Below are positions 42,299 through 50,457 of a stretch of DNA of 64,000 nt, one piece after another (the first letter of the stretch is position 1; each line of letters opens with the position of its first letter). This stretch comes from CAWCWK01 sp963842125 (GTDB taxonomy: Bacteria > Pseudomonadota > Alphaproteobacteria > Rhizobiales > CAWCWK01). The DNA lies in NCBI GenBank assembly GCA_963842125.1, contig CAWJFE010000004.1, forward strand, positions 1-64,000, read 5' to 3'. The notes under the pieces are model-generated. The model was given only the letters and a program-made list of their open reading frames with translations. It was not told where the DNA came from and did no database searches. Made by a program: the position numbers and the translations under genes.

Positions 42299-44959
42299 CT
42301 AGAACTGGAAGTCGTTCTCGTCGAGGTCGCCCTGCGCGATGCCCTGGAGGGTCAGGATATCGCCGTTGCCGAGGTCGATCGTGGCGTTGCCGCCGGTGTC
42401 CTCGGAGATCCGGCCCGAGAGGTCGGAGAACGAGGCGATGCCCGAGGCGGTGAGGTTCAGGAGGTCGGTCCCGTTCTCGAAGCCCCAGACGACATCGTTG
42501 CCATTGTCGGCCGTCGAGGAGTAGACGTCCTGCGCCCCGTCATTGTCACCGAGGAAGACGGTGTCGTTGCCCGAGCCGCCGAAGACGCTGTCTGCGCCGG
42601 CATTGGCGTAGAGCACGTCGTTGCCATCGGCACCGTAGAGCGTGTCGGCACCGGTGCCGCCGCCGAGGGTGTCGTTGCCGACGCCGCCGCCGATCTCGTC
42701 GTCGCCGGCACCGCCGAAGAGCGCGTCGTCCTCGGTACCGCCGAAGATGAGGTCGTCCTCCGAGCCGCCATAGAGCGTGTCGGCGCCCGACGAGCCGTAG
42801 AGCGTGTCCTGACCGTCACCGCCGAAGCCCTGGTCGTTGCCGGCACCGCCACCGATGATGTCGTTGCCCGCACCGCCGGCCTGGGCGTCGTCGCCCGCAC
42901 CGCCATATTGCTGGTCGTTGCCGTCACCGCCGGTCGTGACGTCGTTGCCCTCGCCGCCGAAGACGAGATCGTCGCCGCCACCGGCGAACACGGTGTCATC
43001 TCCGCCGCCGGCGAAGATCGTATCGGCGTCGTCCGTGCCAACAATGCTATCGGCCGCGTCAGTCCCGTTGAAGACCTGACCGGACGTACCGCCGCCGATA
43101 CCACCGCCACCGCCGCCACCGCCACCGCCACCGCCACCGGTCGACGCAGCCGTGAAGACCACGTTTCCGTCGCCGTTAACAGCGAACGTACCATCCGCGT
43201 TATCACCAATGGTCAAAGTAGCGGACAGCGTATCGGCGCCGGAAATGACCAGTTCGCCAGTGTCCTGATCGTACGTAACTGACGTGGCAGCTTCGTCGAG
43301 GTCGATGATCTCGCCAGTCTCAATCGAGGTGATAATATCGCCATTAAGCTCCTCGAAAGAGCCGGCAAACAAATCACTACCAGAGCCGCCAGCCAATGTG
43401 TCTGCGCCAGCAGAACCATTAAGTGTGTCTGCGCCAGCGCCGCCAGCGAAGTTGACTGGACCATCGACGCCTACAATGATGAAGTTATCGTCAGCATCGG
43501 ATCCTACAGCGGACTGGGAATCAATTGTATTAGCGCCATTGGTACTCGCTGCAATCGTTATATCGGGCGCTGTGCCGACAAAAGTGTCTCCATTGATGTA
43601 GCCATCAAAGTTGACGCTATCTAGTCTGTTCTGAATATAGATTTGGTGCTGCACATTGTTGAGGAACTGGTTGGAGTCCAACTCTGCGTTCACCGATACG
43701 TCGTTTTCAAACTCCTGAACAAGCCCAATGCGATTTCCTTCGAACACATTGTTGCTGACCTGTACAAACGCTCCGCCGTTTATGTAAACGCCAGTATCAT
43801 ATCCACCAAACGAATTTCCAGAAATACTGACGGTATATTCAGATGGACTTCCTACTGTGTCAATAGCGACTTCGTTAGTACCCTCTTCATCTCTAAAGGT
43901 ATCGTCGCCGGTGAAGACGTTATTTTGAATGGTGACAGGCTGACGAACTAGAATTGACGAATTTTTCGTAAGATCGCCAGTTCCGTCAAATTCAAATCCG
44001 TCGATCGTTGCACCTGCAGCAGTAATATTTACGTGAGTGGCAATGACAGCCTCGATTCCACGCGTGGCTGCTGTAGCGCCCATCCCTGCGTTTGCTCCAA
44101 GGATTGTGACATCCTTGTTCACAGTTAGTTCCGGATTGGCATCGCCGTCATTCTCGACGTATCGCCCTTCGCGAACAAGGATCGTATCGCCGTTTCCGTC
44201 TCGAGCGGCGTCTATCGCATCTTGAATGTTCGTAAAGTCAGTGTCTGGATCAGCTCCATCATCATCGACGACGAAGGTCCGAGATGCCCCGGCATCGCGC
44301 AGCGATGTCTCGTTCAGCTCGCCACCAACCACATCTTGCAGCGTGATGATCTGAGCCGCGTCGCCCTCACCGATCGTCAGGACGAGATCGTCGCCAACGA
44401 TGTTGGCCGAACCGTCGAAATTGCCAGCATCATCCGTGTTCGTCAGATCACCGACGAGGTCGTAGAAGCTCTGCTCGGTCGAATAGGACTGCCCGCCGAT
44501 TTCAAGCGTATCGGACGTCCTTGTCTCGACACCACCTTGCCCAGGATTATCGACGGAAAAATCCGTGATGGTGTCATCGCCAATCTCAAGCGAGGGAAAC
44601 TGGAAGATATCCGGCCCATTGCCGCCCGTCATCAAATCGTTGCCGGCGCCGCCATTGAGGACGTTCGGCGCAACAGTTCCCCCAAAACCTATATTAAACG
44701 CCTCGCCAACGGTGAGGTCTCCACCTTCCAGGACATCATCGCCTTCGCCACCGAGGAGGCTGTCGCGGCCATCCTGACCAAGAAGTGTGTCGCTGCCGGC
44801 GCCGCCATCGAGCGTGTCATTACCGGTATCACCGAGAAGGCGATCGCCCGACCCCAAACCAGAGATAAGATCATTACCACCCAGACCCGAAATCGTATCA
44901 GGGAACTCGGTGCCGTTCAGCGTGTCGTCGCCATTTGTCGGCGTTACAATTCCACTCAT
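42299..44959 (-). CDS. RTX protein with parallel beta-helix core
   Basis: The protein has about 886 residues. The first ~110 residues are RTX repeats (GNDLISGLGSGDRLLGDTGN, then GAGSDTLLGQDGRDS). About residues 225-480 read as a right-handed parallel beta-helix: TNIQDAIDAARDGNGDTILV, REGRYVEN, VTIQNNVF, VSISGNSFGGYDTGVYINGG. The C-terminal third has many GGxGxD nonapeptides and the closing module GFENGTDLLNLTASG, with ILTLQGIAQGDLDENDFQF at the end. It is expected to be secreted by type I secretion and to bind calcium; the helix could bind or cleave polysaccharide. The ATG at 44959 (MSGIVT) follows GGAGG by eight bases. The coding region near 43500-44200 is visibly lower in GC than its neighbours. 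Confidence 0.85.
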   Translation of the reverse strand: MSGIVTPTNGDDTLNGTEFPDTISGLGGNDLISGLGSGDRLLGDTGNDTLDGGAGSDTLLGQDGRDSLLGGEGDDVLEGGDLTVGEAFNIGFGGTVAPNVLNGGAGNDLMTGGNGPDIFQFPSLEIGDDTITDFSVDNPGQGGVETRTSDTLEIGGQSYSTEQSFYDLVGDLTNTDDAGNFDGSANIVGDDLVLTIGEGDAAQIITLQDVVGGELNETSLRDAGASRTFVVDDDGADPDTDFTNIQDAIDAARDGNGDTILVREGRYVENDGDANPELTVNKDVTILGANAGMGATAATRGIEAVIATHVNITAAGATIDGFEFDGTGDLTKNSSILVRQPVTIQNNVFTGDDTFRDEEGTNEVAIDTVGSPSEYTVSISGNSFGGYDTGVYINGGAFVQVSNNVFEGNRIGLVQEFENDVSVNAELDSNQFLNNVQHQIYIQNRLDSVNFDGYINGDTFVGTAPDITIAASTNGANTIDSQSAVGSDADDNFIIVGVDGPVNFAGGAGADTLNGSAGADTLAGGSGSDLFAGSFEELNGDIITSIETGEIIDLDEAATSVTYDQDTGELVISGADTLSATLTIGDNADGTFAVNGDGNVVFTAASTGGGGGGGGGGGGGIGGGTSGQVFNGTDAADSIVGTDDADTIFAGGGDDTVFAGGGDDLVFGGEGNDVTTGGDGNDQQYGGAGDDAQAGGAGNDIIGGGAGNDQGFGGDGQDTLYGSSGADTLYGGSEDDLIFGGTEDDALFGGAGDDEIGGGVGNDTLGGGTGADTLYGADGNDVLYANAGADSVFGGSGNDTVFLGDNDGAQDVYSSTADNGNDVVWGFENGTDLLNLTASGIASFSDLSGRISEDTGGNATIDLGNGDILTLQGIAQGDLDENDFQF

Positions 44960-45376
44960 GTCATGAACCTCCACTCGCGCCCGCGTGTCGCTCGGCGCCT
45001 GTTGCCTGTTCGCGCGTGAGGGTGGGCGCCGTTGGTGTCGGCGCGCTGGTTCGAACCCCCCGCGTGGATCGACCGTAGCGAGTGGCTAACGATGCGTAAA
45101 CACTGCATAGGGAATTGTCGTTAATCGGGACGGTGCACGGTGGACACGCGTGGCCTCGCGCTCGTGCGGGCGCGAGGGGAGAGCAAAAGATATTTCATGG
45201 AATCAGTTGGTTGGCCGACGCCGTGCGGCCCCGTGCGGGGCCTCCCCCATTTGAGGGGGTGTTGATAACACGGGGTGTCGGACGCCCAGGCGCCGGCTTC
45301 CTGACTCTAGGAAAACAAGCGGCGAATGTCTCTCGGTTCCACCAGTGCGTGCGCGGCGCGGCCGGCGGCGGCGCTG
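44960..45376. other. region between two RTX genes
   Basis: There is no gene here. It contains the palindrome CCCCCATTTGAGGGGG (45244-45259), a TGTTGATAA near 45261 (reverse of a DnaA-box-like TTATCAACA) and an AT-richer stretch before the RTX start. Confidence 0.5.
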
Positions 45377-47170
45377 TCAGGCGAGTGCGTCGGCAAAACC
45401 GTCGCGGGAGAGGCCCTCGACCGTGAGGCTGGCATCGTCCGCGAGCGAGACGCGCAGGGCGCCCCCCGTCTCGGTCGCCAGCGCGAGAAGGTCGGCCCGC
45501 GTCATCCCGAAGCCGCCGAGGTCGAGTGTGTCGATGCCGGTCTCGAAGCCGGTGACCGTGTCGTGGCCGTGGCCGGGGGCGAAGACGAAGGTGTCGGGGG
45601 CGCCGTCATGGGCGCCGAGGTCGATCCGGTCGTCGCCGGTGCCGCCGTAGACGAGGTCGGCGCCGGTGCCGGCCTCGAGCGTGTCGTCGCCGGCGCCGCC
45701 ATAGAGCGTGTCGGCGCCGTCGCCGCCTCGGGCGAGGTCGTCCCCGGCACCGGTGCCGAGAAGGTCGTCGCCGTCCCAGCCGAAGAGGGCGTCGCGGCCG
45801 CCGCCGGCCCACACGACGTCGTTGCCGGCGCCGGCGTCCAGATGGTCGTCGCCGGGCACGCCGCCGCCGAAGAGCGTGTCGTGGCCGTCCCCGCCCCAGA
45901 CGGCATCGTCGCCGAGCCCGCCGCCGAGGAGGTCGTCGCCCGCCTCGCCGAAGAGCGCGTCGTTGCCGGCGCCGCCATAGGCCTGATCGTCGCCGGCGCC
46001 GCCGTTGAGCGTGTCGGCCGCACCGTCCCGGCCGCCGAAGAGGAGGTCGTCGCCGGCGTGGCCGCGCAGGTCGTCCGCCCCGCCGCCGCCGAAGAGCGCG
46101 TTGTCGGACGCGTTGCCGACGAGCGTCTCGCCGCTCGCGCCGCCCCGCGCGTTCTCGATCGTGGCGCCATAGGCGATCGCGACGTTCTGCGTCATGCCGG
46201 CGATGGAGGACCAGGCGCCGGCGTTGAGGTCGATGAGCGTGTTGTCGGCAAAGCCCGAGACGTCGAGCGTGTCGATGCCGCCGGCGTCCCAGATCGTGAG
46301 GACCGGCGCGTCGTTCCACGCGAAGTCGTAGACGCCCTCGTGGCGGCCGAGCCCCGAGGCGCCGAAGCCGTAGGTCGTGTCGCCCGTGCGGGTCGTCAGG
46401 TCGGCGCCGTAGAGATCCTGGATGGCGGCGATGTCGAGCAGCATCGGGGTCTGCGCGAAGACGAGTTCGCCATCGGCGCCCCGATGGTCGGCGCCGCCGC
46501 CCGAACCGGCGTTGAAATAGCTCATGACGGTGAACTGGCGCGTGTCCTCGGCGAACTCGGCCGAGCCCGCATAGGTGATGCGCCCGCCATTGCCGGCGTC
46601 GTAGGTGCCGGGGTGCGAGAGGCCGAGCGCATGGCCGATCTCGTGCATGTAGGTCAGGTTGCCGAACGACCCGACCTCCATGTCGGCGTCCTCGTTATGG
46701 GTGCCCCAGCCGGAGTTCAGCCAGATCCCCACATCCTTGAACCGGTCGATGCCGCCGCGGATGCCATCGTAGTAGAACGCATAGCTGGCATAGGTGCCGC
46801 TGCCGGAGGTGGTCGCGCTCTCCGCGATGGTGATGGCGGCCCCGGAGGACTGCGCGATATCGACCGCGATCAGGTCGTCCCAGAGCTCGAACGCGCTCTC
46901 GGCGACGCCGGCCTTGACGGCGGACAGCGCCTTGAAGCCCGCATCCTCGCGTCCGCCCGTGGAGGCGAACCTGAGGATATCGTAGCCGATCGTGCGCCCC
47001 GACCACATGATCGGACTGGGATCGGCCTCATGCGTCCAGGAGGTCTGGAGCTTGTCGATGGCGGTCGACAGGGAGGCCGAGGCATGCGCGGAGCCGTTCG
47101 AGGTGCCGAGCGAGAACGCGGCGTCATGGTCGAGACGGCTATGGCCCGAGGTCTGACAGAGAATGCACAT
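45377..47170 (-). CDS. serralysin-like zinc metalloprotease with RTX repeats
   Basis: The protein has 597 residues and fits the M10 serralysin family. The zinc-binding motif is HEIGHALGLSHP, with zinc ligands His176, His180 and His186 and catalytic Glu177. The Met-turn is TVMSYF, around Met216, and Tyr218 of SYF is the usual fifth ligand. Residues ~345-570 are RTX nonapeptides (GNDALFGEAGDDLLGGGLGD), and the C-terminus closes with FETGIDTLDLGGFGM. The N-terminus is short, with little propeptide, and starts MCILCQTSGHS; no inhibitor gene lies nearby. It should be exported by type I secretion and activated by calcium outside the cell. It is divergent from the RTX gene at 47589. Confidence 0.92.
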   Translation of the reverse strand: MCILCQTSGHSRLDHDAAFSLGTSNGSAHASASLSTAIDKLQTSWTHEADPSPIMWSGRTIGYDILRFASTGGREDAGFKALSAVKAGVAESAFELWDDLIAVDIAQSSGAAITIAESATTSGSGTYASYAFYYDGIRGGIDRFKDVGIWLNSGWGTHNEDADMEVGSFGNLTYMHEIGHALGLSHPGTYDAGNGGRITYAGSAEFAEDTRQFTVMSYFNAGSGGGADHRGADGELVFAQTPMLLDIAAIQDLYGADLTTRTGDTTYGFGASGLGRHEGVYDFAWNDAPVLTIWDAGGIDTLDVSGFADNTLIDLNAGAWSSIAGMTQNVAIAYGATIENARGGASGETLVGNASDNALFGGGGADDLRGHAGDDLLFGGRDGAADTLNGGAGDDQAYGGAGNDALFGEAGDDLLGGGLGDDAVWGGDGHDTLFGGGVPGDDHLDAGAGNDVVWAGGGRDALFGWDGDDLLGTGAGDDLARGGDGADTLYGGAGDDTLEAGTGADLVYGGTGDDRIDLGAHDGAPDTFVFAPGHGHDTVTGFETGIDTLDLGGFGMTRADLLALATETGGALRVSLADDASLTVEGLSRDGFADALA

Positions 47171-47588
47171 GAACGAAGCCCCATCGTTTGAGCGCCAGCC
47201 CCGGCGCCGTCCTGATGGGTCTGATGATGCGGGCCGCCGCTTGCGGTCGGCCGAGATTTGATCTGAAAATCCTAGAGATGTTTCTAGGTTTCGTTATCCT
47301 TGCGAAGTGCTGAACCTAATAGAACACGGAATATTCTGACGACGAGACAGGTTTCTTGTAGGATTTCGTTATCCAAGCGGCGGATTGGCGCGTCGGGCGC
47401 GTGGGGCCGACGCGCCTTCGAAGGCCACGGGCCGAACTCTCGAGGCCCGCCAAGTGCACGTCGTGCGCACCGGCAAGCAAAGCCGTTTACCATTAGGGAA
47501 GAGGTAAGGTTAACCGATCCTTTACGGCCTTGATGCCGGGAGAGACACGACGGATACTACGCAAGGGTATCGCGTAAGGGGACAGATC
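47171..47588. promoter_or_regulatory. divergent promoter region between protease and RTX gene
   Basis: Both neighbours are transcribed away from this 418-bp stretch. It contains a CCTAGA-GATGTT-TCTAGG palindrome (about 47271-47288) and direct repeats of TTTCGTTATCC near 47288 and 47364. These may be binding sites for a common regulator. Confidence 0.5.
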
Positions 47589-48914
47589 ATGACGACCATC
47601 CTGGGGACGACTGCGTCCGAGCTTCTGGAAGGCACGTCCGCCTCCGACACGATCTTCGGCCTCGATGGTGCGGACACGCTCACGGGCGATGCGGGCGCCG
47701 ATCGGCTGGAGGGCGGCGCCGGGAACGACGTCCTCTTCGGTTATGGCGGCGAGGACACGCTGATGGGCGGGGCCGGAGACGACAGCCTCTTCGCGGCCTT
47801 CGGGCGCAATGTCGTCGATGGCGGTGCGGGCTTCGATCGCGCCGCGCTATCGGCGCTCGGCACCGAGGCCGTCACCTTCTCCGTATCGGGAGCCTCGGCC
47901 CGCTATGCGCAGGGCGGGCTCGTCACGACCTTCACCGATGTCGAGGCCTTCATCGTCGACGGTGGCGCCGGGGACGATGTCCTGAGCGGCGGGGCCGGCG
48001 ACGACTGGCTCGGCGGCGGTGCGGGCGCGGATACGCTGATGGGCGGCGCAGGTGCGGACACGCTGACGGGCGGCTCGGGCGCGGACCTCTTCACCGGCAC
48101 GTCCGGCGATCTCGACGGCGACACGCTGCTCGATTTCGGCGCCGGCGACCGGCTCCTCGTCGAGGGCGCAGACGCCGGCACGCAGGTCTCCTATGACGGC
48201 GATGCGCTGACGATCTCGCTCGGCAACGGCGCCGCCGTCACCCTCGACGTCTCGAATGGCCTCTCGGGCACCTTCGCCAATGACGGCTCGGGCGCCATCG
48301 TCTACGCGGACGGCGCGGAGGGCCCCGCCATCGCGACCGGGCGCGCCTCCGCACCCATGCTCGGCGGCGACGGCGCCGACACGCTCACCGGCACGAGCGA
48401 GGCCGACCTTCTGATGGCGGGCGCCGGCGACGATGCCGTCTACGGAGCCGGCGGCGGCGACAGCCTCTTCGGCGGGATCGGCGACGACATGCTGGCCGGC
48501 GGTGCGGGCGACGACATCGTCGGCGGAGGCTCCGGGCGCGACGTGCTGGCCGGCGGCCTCGGGGACGACCTGGTCTTCGGCGGCGCCGGCGACGACACGG
48601 TCTTCGCGGCGGCGGGCGCCGACACGGTCTTCGGCGGCGCCGGCGACGACGTGATCTTTCTCGGTACCGCCGACGGCGCACGGGACGTCTATGCGAGCGT
48701 CGCCGAGAACGGCTCCGACAGCCTTTTCGGCTTCGAGGCCGGCACGGACCGGCTCGACCTGACGGCGAGCGGCCTCGCGAGCGGGGCCGATCTCGCCGGC
48801 CGTATCAATCAGGATCTGGACGGTCACGCCACGATCGATCTCGGCGGCGGCGACGTGCTGACGCTGAACGGCATCGCCGCTTCAGGCCTCGACCTCGACG
48901 GCCTCCTCGTCTAG
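47589..48914 (+). CDS. RTX calcium-binding repeat protein
   Basis: This 441-residue protein has nonapeptide repeats from the N-terminus (DGADTLTGDAGADRLEGGAG), a non-repeat central part (GFDRAALSALGTEAVTFSVS, a strand-rich segment), a second block at about residues 265-355, and the closing module GFEAGTDRLDLTASG with VLTLNGIAASGLDLDGLLV at the end. It has no catalytic motif, so it is probably a structural or adhesive exoprotein. It shares the closing module with the other RTX genes here and is expected to need type I secretion. A hairpin copy lies 60 bases after its stop. Confidence 0.85.
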   Translation: MTTILGTTASELLEGTSASDTIFGLDGADTLTGDAGADRLEGGAGNDVLFGYGGEDTLMGGAGDDSLFAAFGRNVVDGGAGFDRAALSALGTEAVTFSVSGASARYAQGGLVTTFTDVEAFIVDGGAGDDVLSGGAGDDWLGGGAGADTLMGGAGADTLTGGSGADLFTGTSGDLDGDTLLDFGAGDRLLVEGADAGTQVSYDGDALTISLGNGAAVTLDVSNGLSGTFANDGSGAIVYADGAEGPAIATGRASAPMLGGDGADTLTGTSEADLLMAGAGDDAVYGAGGGDSLFGGIGDDMLAGGAGDDIVGGGSGRDVLAGGLGDDLVFGGAGDDTVFAAAGADTVFGGAGDDVIFLGTADGARDVYASVAENGSDSLFGFEAGTDRLDLTASGLASGADLAGRINQDLDGHATIDLGGGDVLTLNGIAASGLDLDGLLV

Positions 48915-48947
48915 CGGGCGTCCGGCTCACATCCGGACGCCCTCTCG

Positions 48948-49010
48948 CTCGTTCCTCTGGCGCGGATCCTTGTGTCGGTGTGCGGACGCACCCCGGCCGA
49001 AACGGCTCCA
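48948..49010. repeat. hairpin element, diverged copy of 42226-42286
   Basis: CTCGCTCGTTCCTCTGGCGC, then GTCGGTGTGCGGACGCACCC followed by CGGCCGAAACGGCTCC match the hairpin stretch past the other RTX gene. It is probably a terminator carried with the RTX genes. Confidence 0.6.
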
Positions 49011-49154
49011 GCCGCCCCTCCCCGAGCCTTCGTCATCCGCCCCAAGAGAGACCCGCCCTCCCCCCGCCTCCTGCCCTGCGGCCAAGCCAAAGCGCATCTA
49101 TCGACAGAGCCGCAGAAACCTGCAACTCAGGGTCGATTTCTGCAGGATTGCCCG

Positions 49155-49886
49155 ATGGTCCGTCCGGTTCTCTCGTTCGTCGCGCTTTCGCTCGCCTGCG
49201 CCGTGTTGCTGGTATGGCGTAGCCCTGACGCGCTGCTCGATCCGATTCTCTACGCCGAGGATGGAACTTGGGCGGCGTTCCTGTACTGGGAGGGCGCCTG
49301 GGCGGGCTACACGAGTGCGCGGCCGGACTATCTCGTCGTCGGCAACATCGTTCTGATGCATCTCTCCGAGGATTGCTGGCTGCTATGGGCCGACGGCTAT
49401 GGCGGACAGACCCATGCGATTGAGTTCACCGCGCTCGACCGCTTCTCGTTCCAAGACACACCTCCGCGCCCTTCAGAAATTATCCCCGTCGAGACCTGGC
49501 GTGACGATTGGAACGCCCGGCTACGGCCGTTCTTGCTGCCCCCGAGTGCTCGGGAGCTATATCGCGGCATTGCGATGGACCCCACGACGCGGCGGTTAGA
49601 GGACGTCGCGAATGTCGGAATCGGTTACGTTAGCGGCGCAAACGAGTTTTTCCATCTTCGCCCCTCAGAGGCGAAGCGTAGAAAGATTCCCAAACGCTTC
49701 CTGCACCCCGCTGTTCGTGGCGCTCGGTCGCTTCCGCCCACTGCCGTAGACGAGGACACGCTTGCGCGATGGACAGAGGAGGACGCGCCGTTTCTCCTTC
49801 TGCGTATCAAGAAAGGGCAGGCGCTTCCGTGTTCGGTTGATCGCTATTTGGGGTCGCGTGGGAGTTTCTGCAGGATTGTACGCTAA
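49155..49886 (+). pseudogene. chimeric ORF: membrane-protein start joined to a DNA-methylase tail
   Basis: From the ATG at 49155 the first ~65 residues look like the start of a polytopic membrane protein (FVALSLACAVLLVWRSPDAL, then ILYAEDGTWAAFLYWEGAWA and ARPDYLVVGNIVL). The remaining ~170 residues instead resemble the specificity part of an N6-adenine DNA methylase: LLWADGYGGQTHAIEFTALD, GIGYVSGANEFFHLRPSEAK and KRFLHPAVRGARSL. The end is cut by the terminal repeat of the Tn3 element, which supplies the stop codon. No methylase catalytic motif (DPPY/NPPY) is present. It appears to be an in-frame fusion of two broken genes. Confidence 0.5.
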
Positions 49887-50457
49887 GGGTCGATCGGCTG
49901 CCTTCGGTGATGGCGGCGAGCTCGCGGTAGACGGTTGAGCGTCCCAGGCCGACCTGCTTGGCGGCCTTGGTCGGTGACATGCCGCTGCCGACGAGCGTGA
50001 GCGCGGCCTGTAGCTTTTCGCGATCCAGCCCGGGGCGCCCGGGCTTCTTGCCCTCGGCGCGAGCGGCGGCAATGCCGTCGCGGGTGCGCTCGGCGATCAG
50101 GCGACGCTCGAACTGGGCGATGGCGCCGAAGACGTGGAAGACGAGCTCGCCCGCGGCGGACGACGTGTCGATCTTCTCTTCCAGCGAGACGAGCGCGATG
50201 TCGCGCGCCTTCAGTTGCTCGACGATCTCCAGGAGTTCGCGCAGCGAGCGGCCCAGGCGGTCGAGGCGCACGACCATAACGGCGTCGCCGGCTCGGACAT
50301 ACTCCAGCATCGCCGTCAGGCCGGGCCGCTCGAACACCTTGCCCGACACGACGTCCTCGAAGGTGCGTACCGCCCCGGCGGTCGTCAGGCGCATGACCTG
50401 CCCGGCGATGTCCTGGTCGGGCGTGGAGACGCGGGCGTAGCCGAGGGTGGCGGGCAA
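49807..50457 (-). CDS. tnpR: Tn3-type serine resolvase
   Basis: The product has 216 residues. The catalytic Ser is in LGYARVSTPDQDIAGQ, followed by VVRLDRLGRSLRELLEIVEQ, AQFERRLIAERTRDGIAAAR and a C-terminal HTH (MSPTKAAKQVGLGRSTVYRE). It belongs to the element 49850-53735 and is divergent from its transposase gene, with the res region at about 50458-50683. The frame has no stop inside the transposon and ends 43 bases outside it, so the last ~14 residues derive from flanking sequence. Confidence 0.88.
   Translation of the reverse strand: MPATLGYARVSTPDQDIAGQVMRLTTAGAVRTFEDVVSGKVFERPGLTAMLEYVRAGDAVMVVRLDRLGRSLRELLEIVEQLKARDIALVSLEEKIDTSSAAGELVFHVFGAIAQFERRLIAERTRDGIAAARAEGKKPGRPGLDREKLQAALTLVGSGMSPTKAAKQVGLGRSTVYRELAAITEGSRSTLSVQSCRNSHATPNSDQPNTEAPALS

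Noticed and set aside
45326..47191. Plus-strand open frame opposite the serralysin-like gene
   Set aside because: It is Val/Ala/Gly/Arg-rich with no motif, while the minus strand shows the complete zinc motif and RTX repeats.
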